From: Oscarella lobularis
Taxonomy: Eukaryota > Porifera > Homoscleromorpha > Homosclerophorida > Oscarellidae
Length of the DNA stretch: 64,000 nt
Assembly: GCF_947507565.1 (NCBI RefSeq)
Contig: NC_089183.1
Coordinates: 310,001-374,000, forward strand
Direction: 5' to 3'
How positions within the stretch are numbered: the first letter of the stretch is position 1; each line of letters begins with the position of its first letter. Made by a program: the position numbers and the translations under genes. Positions 37,001 through 49,075 of the stretch are shown one piece after another. The notes under the pieces are model-generated. The model did no database searches. It worked only from the letters and a program-made list of their open reading frames with translations, and was not told the origin of the DNA.

Positions 37001-38978
37001 ACCAAATAGATCATAATAAGGAACGGAGATGAGCGGCTCAAGGAGTTCGGCGTCCGGTTCAAAGAAGCTGTAATAGGAGCCCAATTCCTGGCGAATGTTG
37101 CTGTCAGTTCGAACGATATCAGAGACTCCAGCCTAAGAAGGAAAAAAATCAAAGTTCAATTATGATAGGAGTGCCCAGAGTCCTCTAAATATCACTTACT
37201 GTTGACAGACTTGTTGAGGCTACACCGTAGTATCCATAAGCTTGCTCAGCAATCTTTTGCAGGAGAGTCTCTCCAGAAGATGGAATACCATCTTTATATT
37301 ACTTATTATTATTAATAGTCATATCTTTCGTTGAGATTCTCTCACCGCCCATTCCGTACGTAAGAATGACGACTTTGAAACCGAGCACTTGATTCTTGTC
37401 GCGAATTGCCTGCATGATGGCCGTGTTTGAACCCAGAGAATTTGTTGGTTCTCCATCGGTCAGAAACAGTATCACTTTGTCTGCAGCTACGAACTGTCAC
37501 TATTCATAGGACTTCACTATTATTCTTACGCGCCACATTTTCGTCAGAACGCGAAGGCGATTGAATAAATAAATCGAAAGCGCTCGCTAACGACTCTTTG
37601 TAATTCGTAGATCCTAAGACAATAATAATAATAATAATAATAAATAACGCACCCCCTATACATGTATCCTTACCAGAAGGAAACAGACTGTCAACGTAAG
37701 TCTTTAGCTTGTCTACATTGGAAACGGTTGCCCTGGCAAGACGATTTCTATAGCAACCAGAAGGGTACTCAGCCGCCGTAGAAAAAGCCACAACTCCGAC
37801 CTAGATAATTAATTAAAATTATACATATAAACCAATAAGGATTGACCCACCCGATCGTCGGGACTCAAAGAATCTAAGACGGTTTTCGCGGCCTCCTTTG
37901 CAAGGTCCATGCGAGAGGAGGAACTTCCTCGACCCGTCGACGTCATCGAGCCACTCTTGTCGATCACAAGAACGACGTCTTTGGGCTCGGGCACGGCCGC
38001 CGAAACGTACCAGGGCCTTTGGCGAAAAGTAATGAAATCGATATTTATTTATTTATTGATTGATCCTTACCTAAATCTTGGGTCATATGATCCGCAGTCT
38101 TGCACCTTGAATGCTGGATAGATGCTAATGAGACCCTCTTGCGACGCAAAGTATTGCCACTTTAGTGTGGGATTCGACTGCAAATTGCTCTTGAATGTGG
38201 AGACCAAATTCGCTCCGACGTTGAACTGAGCATTGTCAGTTGTCGCCGTCAAACGATTGCATTGCCTGTTGAGGTTAACCTAAGGCAAAGGTCATGGGGT
38301 CATCGCATCTACTATGATAACGCCCAGACAATATACTAGGAGTGTGCAAAATTATGAGGTCACTAAATGAACACTCTAGAGCTTATCAAATTAATTTAAA
38401 TTTAATAACTTTCATTTATACTAAAACGAATCTGGAGAAGTATTAATTAACGCGTTTCATTGCGCGAACAAATGAGATTATTATATGATGAGATCCGGAC
38501 TTACATCATCGCTAAATCGGGAATCGTAGGTGAGCGAATTCTTCGACAGAAAACAGCATTCGTCCAAAGCGTTATTCGTTCCTTGTCTCAGCAGATCCTC
38601 CGCTTTGTGCTTCAAACCCAACGCGATGTTCTTTCGACTCTGAAATTTCTGGTTGAGAGCGCCTGAAAGCTGAGAGAAGACCACACGCAGAGCATGGTGG
38701 TGGGGAAAAAAGGGCGTGACCGCGAGAAAACCTCCGAAAGAGTCGCTTGCGCGTCGACTGCTGCACTTCCGTAGTTCAGTCCGTTATATTTGGACTAGGA
38801 GAACGACTTTGAACTCATTCTCGTGTCAAAATTGCCGAGCATAGCCTACTTGTAGTGTGTTTACACCGAGACCGTCGTCCGCGAAGGCTGAAAGGACGAC
38901 TTGGAAAGCGTCGGCTGACTGAGCAGACGTTGGAAGCACAGACGCACAGCAGAGAACACCGCAGACGATGAGAATCAT
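32381..38978 (-). CDS. Alpha2-delta-like VWA-Cache protein, copy 2, three terminal exons
   Basis: Tandem paralogue of the gene at 25931-31875, with the same exon plan and no break seen. The signal peptide MILIVCGVLCCASVL starts at 38978. The VWA MIDAS DKSGSMTS is at about 37975, and a Cache exon lies at about 36830-37130. The shared C-terminal exons end near 34440. Three terminal exons follow, all open when entered in phase 2: A 33888-34284 (397 nt), B 33078-33648 (571 nt) and C 32381-32840 (460 nt). Each length is one more than a multiple of three, as the shared donor demands. Choice of exon keeps the ectodomain and membrane helix and changes the cytoplasmic tail. In family members, alpha2-delta subunits control surface density of calcium channels; a channel partner here is inference. 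Confidence 0.88.
32963..32979 (-). promoter_or_regulatory. Candidate selector element upstream of exon C, copy 2
   Basis: Plus-strand tacagcaattcgcactt, 17 nt. In the transcript it is a perfect complement of part of the element at 34350-34369. It lies about 120 bp before the exon C acceptor. Confidence 0.5.
33078..33648 (-). CDS. Terminal exon B of copy 2: helix and PPAY tail
   Basis: Acceptor ATGAAG at 33649, phase 2. The cysteine module is CFGVVGCEWCSYDD ... SPYCDDSHRCPLG. It is followed by a Pro-rich stalk, a Val-rich helix ending in CC, and a tail with PPPPAYNAA and several NPYPTSAPYP repeats. PPxY motifs bind WW domains such as those of NEDD4-type ubiquitin ligases (family knowledge). 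The copy 1 counterpart at 25931-26459 is also intact. Confidence 0.82.
33793..33812 (-). promoter_or_regulatory. Candidate selector element upstream of exon B, copy 2
   Basis: Plus-strand acactgcaattcgcacttcc. Over 18 nt it is complementary at 17 positions to the element at 34350-34369. It lies about 145 bp before the exon B acceptor. Confidence 0.5.
33888..34284 (-). CDS. Terminal exon A of copy 2: Ser-rich stalk, helix, short tail
   Basis: Acceptor TTTTAAG at 34285, phase 2. The product reads CFGVVGCEWCSYDN ... SPYCD ... CPLG, then a stalk of about 45 residues that is mostly Ser, Pro and Thr. This is encoded by a (TCG)n run at about 34040-34110 that looks like trinucleotide expansion. A hydrophobic helix (IIVAVVVSISVIIILVVFCL) follows, then a 25-residue basic tail ending SVNLSYL. 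There is no PPxY motif, unlike exons B and C. Confidence 0.8.
34350..34369 (-). promoter_or_regulatory. Candidate docking element after the shared donor, copy 2
   Basis: Plus-strand ggaagtgcgaattgctgtaa, in the intron between the last shared exon and exon A, and inverse to the B and C elements. Pairing with either would loop out exon A (and B) and bring the chosen acceptor near the shared donor. Confidence 0.5.
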
Positions 38979-39152
38979 TCTGCCTCCTGCGGATTTTCCT
39001 GGAGAACTGCTGAGGCAGAGAGTTCAGCGTCACGTGGTGTAACCTACGCACTAAATGACGTCAATACATAACAGAGAGTCCATCGACTAATCTTTCTACT
39101 GTACCGCGAATAAAACCCAAATAAATTATCTTACACACGCAGTCCCCTTCCC

Positions 39153-40430
39153 CTACGACGACTTCTTATAAATTGTCACGTTAATACCCAAGTTCCCATT
39201 CTCGGCGAAATGCCGCGCCGTTCCGCCTTCGAAAGTCAAGCAATCGCACTCCTGAACAGCAGACCCAACCCCGTCGTGCACCGAACGCGGCACGGCCTCC
39301 CAAACGAGCCGCTTCCCACTCCCATTCAACTCCAATTTATACGTAAACCCGTCGGCCGCCTGCTTCGATCCGATAATCAAAACGACGGCGTAGAATTGCT
39401 GCGTGCCGTCGGTCGGCCGCTCCTGCTTCTCCAAAACGAGCATGAAATGATGATTGAAGCACGACTGCATCATCACCCAATCGACGGAACCGCCGAGCGT
39501 GATGTCGGTCGCGAGAAAGACGATGTCTTCGCCGACGAGCGTCGTTATGGATTTGTGAAATTCTTCGATGTGACGTAGGACTTCTTCGAGAGCGCCCTGC
39601 CACTTGCACGAGGCGCCCGGACACGGGCACGTGTAGGGACGATGCTCGCAGATTTCCTCGTGGGGACGCTTTTCGGTGTGGTGAAGGAGCTGGGGACAGC
39701 CGACCGTGTGATATTTGCAGGGAAAGGAGACTGTTTCTGCTACCTAGAGACAACGTAAGGGGGGTCAAAAGGGGCCTGTACGCGACTAGGACAAGTGAGG
39801 GAGTCTGAAATATGAGTATAGGTGCTATCACGACTACCTTTTGTCTAAGGAAGGAAGGGAGGATATTATACTGTGTGTACTTTCATATTCTGTGCATGAA
39901 CTCGTCTGAGCAATATATATATATATAAAATTGAAAGGTCTCAGAATCAGTAAGGAAAAGGGTCTAAAGTACTCAGGCACTTAGTTAACCAGTGTGAAAC
40001 CAGCATATAAAAAACGCCCAATGTGTGCATGTATGGGAGGGTATTACATTCACAATACGGGACATCAGCTAATTATCGATTTTCCTGAGATTCCTTTGCG
40101 TGAGGCACGCCCCCGACATACCTTCTCCATGGCAAGATTGCGTACGACGGGCAATGGGCCGCGACACGACGGACAGCACGCCAATTTGGGCCGACACGAC
40201 GAGCAGACGAGATGACCGCTATTGCACTGGAGTATGGGCGGCAGAACGTAGTCGAAACAGACGGGGCATTCGAAGAGAGCGGCGAGTTCGACTTTCGACG
40301 TTTTCGCTTCCAATAGCGCCGCCGGGAGGATGTCGTCGCCGTCGACGAGCTCCTGACGTCGTCTTTCGTCCCTTTCGTCTTTGATTGGCATGGCGTGAAC
40401 GAAGGCGCCGCGTCGGTTCGACGAGGCCAT
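39153..40430 (-). CDS. SIAH: SIAH-type RING E3 ubiquitin ligase
   Basis: Two exons, 40122-40430 and 39153-39743. The first encodes a short N-terminus and the RING finger ([18 protein letters not shown], then GHLVCSSCR and CCPSCRGPL) down to NLAMEKV. The second encodes the SIAH zinc fingers ([22 protein letters not shown]) and the substrate-binding domain ([23 protein letters not shown]). All RING and zinc ligands expected for the family are visible. The length of about 299 residues is close to human SIAH1. SIAH proteins ubiquitinate many targets for proteasomal decay and act as dimers. It is not part of the neighbouring duplication. Confidence 0.96.
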
Positions 40431-40674
40431 CGATTTTTTCGTTGTCCTCTCGGACGTGAGAAAAAAGGCGAATTGCGCGTGCGTAATAGAGAGACAATAT
40501 GTTAAAGACACGTGACGTCTTCTTATGTATTTCTTTTCTTCTTGTACAACTGTGCATCATATCTGACTGACCTATAACTACATGAACCATCCATTTAGCC
40601 ATTTGTTTTTTTCAACTATCAAATGACAGTAATAATACAGTCAATGGGACCGACATCGCACAACCAATACTCCA

Positions 40675-43600
40675 TTATTTTGCAATCTGTTTCTCAATCA
40701 CCTTCTTAATGTCAGCAAGGGCGAGTTTCGTGTTGAAGCTCCACAGCTCGCTCATCCGATCGAAATCCTCAACCGTGTAGGAAAAATTGAACGTTCGATA
40801 GACGGGCGCATAGGGATCGACGTCGGCCATCGATTCGTCCTGCCCCTTCACATTCACGTGTCGACGACGAACGTTGCAGAGCGGAAAGAAGATGACAACG
40901 GGACATTGGGGATCGTCGGCGTCCTCGAAGATGTAGTACTCCTTCGGATTGTCTGGATCGAAAGCGTCGTCGGGAATAGTTGGAAATTTGTATCCTCGAG
41001 CGGTGGCCCAGCTTTGACCAGAACGGAGTTCCTGTCAAAAGAGAAACCAGAATAACACAACTATCATTGAGCTCTATATTAAATGAAGCACGTGCATTGT
41101 ATATGTAAAATAAATATTATAGTGAGAACCAGTGCGTCAACAATCTCTGTTATCCTAATGCTCACCTGAAAAGGATTCTCCGTTTGTGATTCAAACCAGC
41201 TAAAATCGAAAACCAACAGTATGTCGCTGTGACGCTCGGGACGAAGCACGGCCGGAAGAGGAAGATTGAAATCGAATCCGGCGTCGATGATGCACATTTG
41301 AGTGTCGTCCTGCTTGTCGGAGTCAATAAAGCCGACCTCTTGTATACGCCTCTCGGGATCTAGTAGAAAAATAAAATGCAAATATAAATAAGATAGTCTA
41401 GTTTTACCTTGCTGAGGATTTGGCGATCGACCGCGTGCTTCTTCCGTACTCTTACACCGGTCAATCATAAGACCTGACCCCGCCGCCGACCGGGTCGGCA
41501 AGGTCCGCGGAAGCGTAACGGAGCCACGGTTCTTAGTTTCGTTATCCGGTTTTTGTTCCCCATCGATATCATCTTTCGAGATGGGTCTCTCGGGAAAGAG
41601 AAAAACTTCTTCCACGGGCGGACTTTCGCTCTCACCGTTGTTGACCAATTTCTCGGTCAAACCTCGCAGGGGATTGGGTATCTTAGCGGCGAACGGACGC
41701 CACTGCTCCGATTTGGCTCGCATGAGAGTGTTCAGAACGAAGCGATCGTAAAAGGCGGCACTGTTGCCGGACGAATTCAAATAATCGGACATCACTTTAA
41801 TCATGCCGGCAAAAGCGCTCGACCAAATGCCTAGAGAAGAGGAGATGCGCGCGTGGGAAATCCAGACTCTCTTTCGTTGGCGATTACCTTGCAAGAAATG
41901 GAGATTGGGTTCCTTTCGCTTGTGGCATACCATGCCCAAGTGCTTCGAACTAAAGACGTCTTCGATTTTCTGACTCACCAAATAGTCGTACATCGAAACT
42001 TCATACGGAGTGAATTCGACCCATTCTGAGAAAAAGAAAATTATCTCTCTTATGTCAAATCAATGCTCTTGCCTCTCACCACAATAATCTTTCTCCGCTA
42101 GGTAGTAGTGAACGCGTATGGCAGTGTAGAGAGGAAAAGGAAGGGCAGCCGTCTCGACATTTTTCCTCTGATCGGACAACTTTCGTCGCTCTTCGAACTA
42201 AAATCAAATCAAGGAAAACGTTACGGAAAATATAGGCACTATACCTGAGTATCCTTTTCAAATAGATAGCCAAGCATAGCTGAGAAGATGTCCACTACGG
42301 ATGGCGTAAAGCCCTCCGTATATTTCTTATAGAGCAGCCTCAAATAGATGTCGGCTCGTTTGAACGAGAAAATAGCCTCAGAATTTTCAATGCGCGAGCG
42401 AAGAAAGGCGTTGCACCGATGCACGTCAGGTCCATCCGGATCACTATAAAGATTAGAAAGATACCTATAGAGAAAAAAAATTACCAAAAGTCCTATATTG
42501 AGAAATAGATAGGTTGCTACCAAGTCGACCCGGAAAGCGATGACCAGTATTGCACGCAGCCCATGAGACCCGTCTCTTCGAGAGCCTTCGCGACGCCCGA
42601 CATGCAAACCATCGCTCGAAGCCCACCCCCAGCAGCGACGATGTTAATCATAGGAACCTAAGCCACGAGAAGTTCGTTCCGGGGGCGCGGAAGCGTGCGA
42701 ATTATTATGTACATACGTTCGAAAGTGGGACGTTGTGCCCTAGTAAAGTCGAAAGGGCTTCGGCGATTTCGACCTTTCGTCGTTTGACGGTCATTTGCTC
42801 GCGACTGTATAACTCGGGACCGAAACGAAGATCAAAGTAAGGTCTGGAGAGAAAAGAAAAAGAAAAAAAACGAAGAATCACGTCTATAAAAAATAAATAA
42901 TAATAATAATAATCGTACTCCACAAGCTGCAGCGACAAATCAATCTCGCCCTTATCCTATAAAAATAAGATTAGATATAAGCCTTTCCCACCCCCCGTCC
43001 TCACCCCGCCTTACTCGAACATTAATCGTTTTTCTGACGTAATCCTCACCCGCGACCAAATTATCGAGCGGAATTCCAATCGGACGCGACCACGTCCAAT
43101 CGACGCCGTAATTAGCATCCCATACGGTGACGACCAACTCGCCGCCGTGCCGTCGACGATGATTTCCGCTGGAGAATTTCGGCAGGGTGACGAGAAACGA
43201 GAAGCTCTCCTCCCAGCGCGGATTCGGATCGTTGTCGATGGACGTCGTGCGCTGAACGGCGGCGTTGCTCGCGTGCGCCGCCGGTCGCGTGACTTCGAGC
43301 TTCACGAAGGGATCGAGAACGTTGTCCATGCCCATGGACGTCACTGGAGGGGGAGTGGGAGGGGGAAGAAATAAACGATTGTGTGCGTTTGGTTTTTGTA
43401 CGTGCCGTCGTCTCTAATAAAGTGTTTTTAACGTTTTGACGCTGAATAAAGTGGTTTGAGATCGTCGTTCGATGCTACGAATAGACGCGCGCGTTTTTCG
43501 CGCACTAATATTGCGTGCAACGTTAAAATTTTGATCTAGATCTCGCAGTTTCGAGGGGAAGTCGCGTAGAAACGGATGTGCCGGGGATGTGTGCGCTCGT

Positions 43601-44021
43601 TTACCTTTTTCCCAAAGACTCTTGTGAAGGTTTCGTCCTTCGTGAACGATCACGTTCAGACGATACGTCCCCGGCGGAAAGGTGAGCTGTCGCGGGATAG
43701 AGAAATAGGAAAAAAAAGCTTCCCCCTCGACGATCGAATTAGGTCTCAACAACGCGCCATGAGTGCAGGTGGAATCTCGCTTTCTATGGCCTCTACGCTA
43801 GCGTACCTCGTGTAGACGATATTCCAAGTGGCCTCCTTTCGACGTGAGATCGTGGGCGGTGTCGAGAAGACTGCCTTTGCGTATCGTGCTACCCTTGAGG
43901 CTTCCCTTTAGAATGGATATCATCGGCGACAGCGGCGACGCCATTTGTTTCTCGTCGGCGGAGACGTTGGGTGTGTCGCTCCGTATGAAGCAGCGGAGGT
44001 GACCCGGACGCTGAGTCATGA
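40675..44021 (-). CDS. Cytosolic phospholipase A2 (group IV-like), gene 1
   Basis: Calcium-dependent lipase acting on membrane phospholipids. The first exon (from 44021, MTQRPGHLRC) gives an N-terminal extension. The C2 domain begins at LTFPPGTYRLNVIVHEGRN after acceptor CGACAG and continues in VTSMGMDNVLDPFVKLEV. The lipase domain has the oxyanion motif AAGGGLRAM, nucleophile motif SLSGSTW (42.5 kb) and catalytic aspartate in IIDAGFDFNLPLP (41.3 kb); the Arg of GGGLRAM is kept. It ends VIEKQIAK at 40675. About a dozen short introns separate the exons. A long insert rich in charged residues (41.4-41.7 kb) lies before the Asp motif. It lies 150 bp downstream of its tandem paralogue. The start is less certain than the rest, because the frame stays open a little upstream. 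Confidence 0.88.
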
Positions 44022-44170
44022 GTACAACGGACGCCCCGGACCTCGTTACCGTCGCAACGCCTAGATATATAATTCCAAAGCCACGTGCGCAGTTAACTAT
44101 ATTGATCCACCAAGCAAAAAAAACACAGACATGCATGCAGATGCTTCAGTTGTCTCCGTTCTTTCAAACC

Positions 44171-47116
44171 TTACTTTACTTTCTTCTCGATGGCTGTTTT
44201 GATAGCGTCGAATCCTTGACGAGCGTTGTAGCGATTCAGCTCCTTTAGACTTTCGAACTCGTCGGACGTCATGGCAAAGTGAGTTGTCCCGTAGGCCGGG
44301 GAGAACGGATTGATCACCTGCTCCGTCCCGTTGATCGTCGCACGCTGTCCAGAGGCATTGGAAAGCGGAAAGAAAATGACGATCGGACACTCGGGATCCT
44401 TCTCGTCTTCAAAGACGTAATATTCCTTGAGGTTGTCCTTGTCGAATTGCTTCGGATCAACTTCGGGCAACTTGTAGTCGTGAGCCTTCGCCCATTTCAC
44501 GGCCTTTTCCAATTCCTAAACCCCAGCATCATAGAGATACAGTACTAGGTCTCCTTTCTTACACCAAAAGGGTACTCAGTTTGATCCGTGTGCCAGCTGA
44601 AGTCAAATACAATGTAGACATCGGTACGACGTTCAGCTCGAAGCAAAGGCGGGAAAGGATCATTGAAGGCCAATCCTCCATCGACGATCATCATAGAATC
44701 CTCTGACTTCATCTGTTTATCAGCTGAAAAGAAAGAATTGTATATAAAAACTCAAGAAGAGTGATTTTATTACCTTTGTTTTTAATGGCCGGTCCCGCTC
44801 GCCTTTTTCTGCCCTTTTTTACGCCAGAAACGGTCGAAGCATTCTTCTCAGCTGCTTCTGCCTCGCCTGCAAGTAAAGACTTGGACACTCGACCGACAGA
44901 GCTCCGAAATCCAGCAAGGGCGGTATGAACCGAGCGAGAGATGCGCCAAAGCGAGCGTCTTTTCAGCCCGTAGAAAAGATTCGGCACGGACGCGGCAAAG
45001 GGACGCATATCATCGAGCCCGGTTGCGTCGAGAAAACCGGCGAGAAGGCTCCTAAAAAGAGCCCCCTCCGCTTTTCCCAGCGTATTTTCCGCAATCACTT
45101 CAATCGACGCGGCAAACGCACTTCCCCAAACAGCTATATAATAAAGAGAACACTCTATAGTCTCTCTGCATAAACAAAAGAATCAATCGAAGATCTTGCC
45201 TATGAAAAACGTCTGGTCGAGTTCTCTGAATTTGCGGCAAACGACGCCGTGACACTTGCTCGCCGCCAGGTGCTCGATCGCCATAAAACTCCCGTAATGG
45301 TAAACGCCATATTCGTAGGGAGTGAACTCGATCCATTCTAAGCAAACGCGACCATTCTCTAATACTGATCCACCAACCAAATGTTCGCTATACCGGCAAA
45401 CGCCTCCGTTTCGACTTCTTCAGCCACGTGAAGAGCCGTGTAGATTGGAAAAGGCAAGTTGGCGGATTCAACGTGAGGACGTTGATGAGACACCTTCTTG
45501 GAACCAGTTTTCTTTTAAACAAAATACGTATAAATACACGTATATTTTGATATATAGCATACTGACTTCTTTCAACGGTTCGAAAACGGCGGAGAGATAG
45601 CACTCCCACAGGTCGACCAAGGAGACGTACAAGCCTTCAAGATATCTTTCATAAATCATTGGGACAAATTGACTAGCGTTCTGAATCTGCATTATTTTTT
45701 CCATTTCCGAGACGTGCTTCTTCAGATAGTCGGCGCATCGATACACGTCTGGACCGCCATCAGTCGTATAGAGATGAGACAGATACCTAATATATATATA
45801 TATATAAGATCTCAATATAAAATCTTTTCTTGGAGCAGCGTACCACGTGGATCCGGATAGCGTAGCAAAATAGGTGCACAAGTCCATGACTCCTGTTTCG
45901 TGAAGCCCTTGAGCCGCTCCGCTCATAGACGTCATAGCACGAAATCCTCCGCCTGATCCAACAATGCTGACCACAGGAGCCTAAAGGAGTTCTCCGATAA
46001 AATGATTTATATGTGCATATAAGTTTACCTTATCTGGTGAGATCGTTTTTCCCAATAGTTTGCTAATCGCCGCCGCGCATTTCTCCTTTCTCTTTTCGAC
46101 CGTCACGCTTTCGCTGGGATGCAAACTTCGACTGACCCTCATATCCAGAGACATCCTAAAAAGAGCCTCTCACACAATGACCTAACCTCTCAGAGAGAAC
46201 AATATATACTAACTTTCCAATTTTCAAAGATATATCAATCTCAGCCCCTCCCTAAAACAAAAAAACTCATCTCTATCAAAGCAAACTTTTTATTACTCCA
46301 AGCTGGAGTGTTCTCTTGCTAAAATCTGCGTTGAGACTGAGCTCGCTCAACTTGATAGGGATTTCGTTCGAGTACTTCGTATCTGGGCCATAATTGTCGT
46401 CCCATACGACAACGATTACGTCGCCGCGATCGCCGTTGCCGGCGTCGATGATGAAGGAAAAGTGCTCGTTCCATTCGGGATTGGCTTCGTCTGTTTTCGA
46501 CGTCGTCAGCTCTTCGGCGAAATCTTTGAACGGCTTCGCCGGACGAGAGACTGAGACGGAAACATACGGGTCGACGGTTCGGTCCAGACCGAGAGAAGTG
46601 ACTGGAGAACAGACAGGATGAATCATAGACACCGTGAAACACGAAACGCTTCTTGCTATACCCTAGTCTCACTACTAGTCTGGAGGCCAGCTGGCCTCGC
46701 CTCCCCGTCGTTCGGAAGCTAACCTAATTAAATTAATGACACCGAAACAAAAGCATGCATGGAACGTCGAAAAGAGACAGTAAGAGAAGGCCCCCCAACT
46801 ACCCACTAAGACGAGGACTACTGCAAGAACAGGAATGGGAGAACATTGTGCAAGTCAAACTAAAAATTTTTATAACTGCGACTGCGACAGCAGGAACTAA
46901 AATTGGCCAGACCCCTCTTTTCGATTCCGAAAGGCATCTTACACGTGCGCCAGTAAGATTGGACGATATTGCGACCGCGGTGCACGATTACGTCGAGTCG
47001 TAAGAAGTCCTCGTTGACCAGGTGCTTTTCCTACATGAAATCGTGGCCTAAATTATTCACGTAGGCTGAGAACGTGCACTTACGGCCAGGTTCGCGACAT
47101 CTGGTAGCTGGTCCAT
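44171..47116 (-). CDS. Cytosolic phospholipase A2 (group IV-like), gene 2
   Basis: Tandem paralogue of gene 1 on the same strand. The start at 47116 (MDQLPDVANLA) precedes a good donor GCC|GTAAGTG. The next exon encodes EKHLVNEDFLRLDVIVHRGR, the first C2 strand. The C2 calcium-loop region continues with SLGLDRTVDPYVSVSVSRP (46.5 kb). The lipase core has GSGGGFRAM, the nucleophile in TLSGSTW (45.9 kb) and the catalytic Asp in IVDGGLAFNDPFPPLLR (44.7 kb), which matches vertebrate cPLA2 more closely than gene 1 does. It ends AIEKKVK at 44171. The exon plan is parallel to gene 1, so the pair arose by gene duplication. Confidence 0.9.
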
Positions 47117-47380
47117 TGTGGCTCTAAAGCGGTTCTGAGTGGTTCGGGGAATGAGTCGTCCCTAAATACCGACTTTCAATTAGCTGCGCGCGCAGAACAT
47201 GTCACGTGATTTAGTTTTTCGACGATTTTCGCTCCTTCTTCAGAGATTGTACCACTCCTCGACCTCCGGATGCACAAGACGTACCGACGGTACACCACTC
47301 CTCGACCTCCAGATCGCAGAACAAAAATATAGCGCGAGAGGCGACGAAACGGCTAACGAAAACATCCCGGATAGGAAACT

Positions 47381-48964
47381 ATGACCGACGCGAAAGCGAG
47401 AGCTCTGCGACTCTGCTCAAAGTACCTAGGAGGCGCATGGGCTAATTCAAGCGAGACAAACGTTGCAGTGACGGAAATCAGGCAAGTAAAGCAAGCCAAA
47501 CTCGCTCTCCGTAAGCAAAGCGACTCCTCTGCAGCGGCGGGCTGACGAACAAGCTCTATCGCTGCTCCAATTCGGCGGCTCGGCCGCCAGACGTTCTCTA
47601 TCGACGTCTCAATGATCTGTATGCACGCAACGCCGACTTGCTGCTCGCCAACACGACAATCGCTCTTCTGCTCGGCGAACGCGAAATCGGACCGAAAACG
47701 TACGCCGTCTTTCCGGGAGGACGGCTCGAGGAGTTTATTAATGTAAGAATGCATACAATAAGACCTCTAAACGAATTGGAATTGTAGGGGAGGCCTTTGG
47801 CTACTGAAGAATTGAGCGAGCGTCGTCTCTCTGAAACGATAGCCGTTCACTTGGCTCGTTTGCATTGCATGAAAGATTTGCCTGTGGCGAAGGAGCCTCA
47901 GTGGTTTTCCGACTCCGTCACGAGGTAAAACATCATACAGTGGAACCTCCAAATATGATAGAAGAATTCTCTATTATCTTTGGAGGTTCACTGTAGTCTT
48001 AAGAATTGGTTTTATAGTTGGCTTGATGAAACGCAAGACGTGGAGCAGCACTTGGCTGAGAAACCAGATGATATAAAACTGCTTAGAGAGATTGAGAGTC
48101 TTTTGAATATACGTAAGGAAAAGTCTTGGATTGAAAGGCAAGTCTCTAAGTAAAATTTTGGAACTAGATATTAGAATAAATGCGTTAGTAAAATTCTAGC
48201 TGAGACGACGTCTCCAGTTGTATTCTCTCATAATGATCTTCAAGAAGGTAGGTGAAGGGATCTAGTCTGAATACTGATCTCTCTGTTCTCTTTATTCAGG
48301 AAATGTTTTACTGCTTCATACCGCATCTGATAGACCAGAAATCAAATTAATAGATTTCGAATTTAGTAGCTATAACTTCAGGTGAGATTTATTTAGAATG
48401 CTGTTTTTTTGTTTGAGGATCCGGTTTTCGTTCTCAGAGCCTTTGATATTGCCAATCACTTCCGTGAGTGGAGCCTTGACTACTCTCACCACGTGCCACC
48501 GTATTTTACGTTGGATGAGACGAAACTTCCTACAGAAGAACAGCAGGTTTGTACAACGCATCGACTTGGCAACGCGTTTCACGTGCCAAACATAGGCTAT
48601 ATTTCTTCGAGAGTATCTCAAAGAAATATCAAAGCAAGAAGATAGGGTCATAAATACGGAGAAGGAAATAGAGAAAATTCTAAAGGAAGTGAAAAGGTTT
48701 TCTAGAGAGCAAAGTCATCCATTTAGTGCCCTGACCCTATTCAAAAATAGATTTGTTCTCGTGTCTGACTTTGCTTATGCTGTTTGGGGCATTGCTCACG
48801 CGAAAAATTCGGCCATACCTTTTGGCTACATGGTAACGACTAACCAGAGTAAAAGACTTACTCAAATGAGTTCGTTTACATAGGAATACGCTTTGGTTCG
48901 ATTCAAAGCGTATCTGCAAGGCAAACAGTCCTACCTAAAATCAATTGAGAGTATGTCTTCGTAA
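47381..48964 (+). CDS. Choline/ethanolamine kinase
   Basis: First enzyme of the Kennedy pathway: phosphorylates choline or ethanolamine with ATP in the cytosol. Exons: 47381-47481, 47535-47742, 47788-47924, 48018 onward, then small exons to 48964. Visible family signatures are ISGGLTNKLYRC (made across the first junction), the Brenner-type motif VVFSHNDLQEGNVL, IDFEFSSYNFRAFDIANHF, and the C-terminal WGIAHAKNSAIPFGYM|EYALVRFKAYL. Intron 1 begins AG|GCAAGT, a consensus GC donor. Intron 4 may also (AAAG|GCAAGT), although a GT donor nearby is possible. Intron 3 holds a miniature inverted-repeat element. A decayed copy of its last two exons lies at about 51270. Confidence 0.93.
47936..47995. mobile_element. 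Miniature inverted-repeat element with TA flanks
   Basis: A 56-bp palindrome opens cagtggaacctcca and closes tggaggttcactg, flanked on both sides by TA, inside intron 3 of the choline kinase gene. TA target duplications and a CAGTG terminus fit a non-autonomous Tc1/mariner-type element. It has no coding capacity. Confidence 0.65.
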
Positions 48965-49075
48965 AGAGAATGACGCCCCTGTGGTGTTCGGGGAATTAAA
49001 TTTGCACGCGGCCTCGCATCATAGAACATATTATATATTCATACAAAAAATGTTTATGCTAAAATCAAATCACTC

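Larger units (their letters stand above)
24960..39045. repeat. Tandem segmental duplication (two ~7.1-kb units)
   Basis: The stretch from the kelch 3' end through the alpha2-delta-like start (about 24960-31910) is repeated at about 32127-39045, with exon sequences nearly identical throughout. Homologous points are offset by 7148 bp (stop codons 25233 and 32381) and 7103 bp (start codons 31875 and 38978). The repeat also takes in a scrap of the kinase 5' end (22867 against 31949), so the duplicated unit originally held the whole kinase-kelch gene. Confidence 0.93.

Noticed and set aside
40431-40674. Possible small gene between SIAH and PLA2
   Set aside because: Only 244 bp with no frame of merit; most likely the SIAH promoter and PLA2 3' flank.
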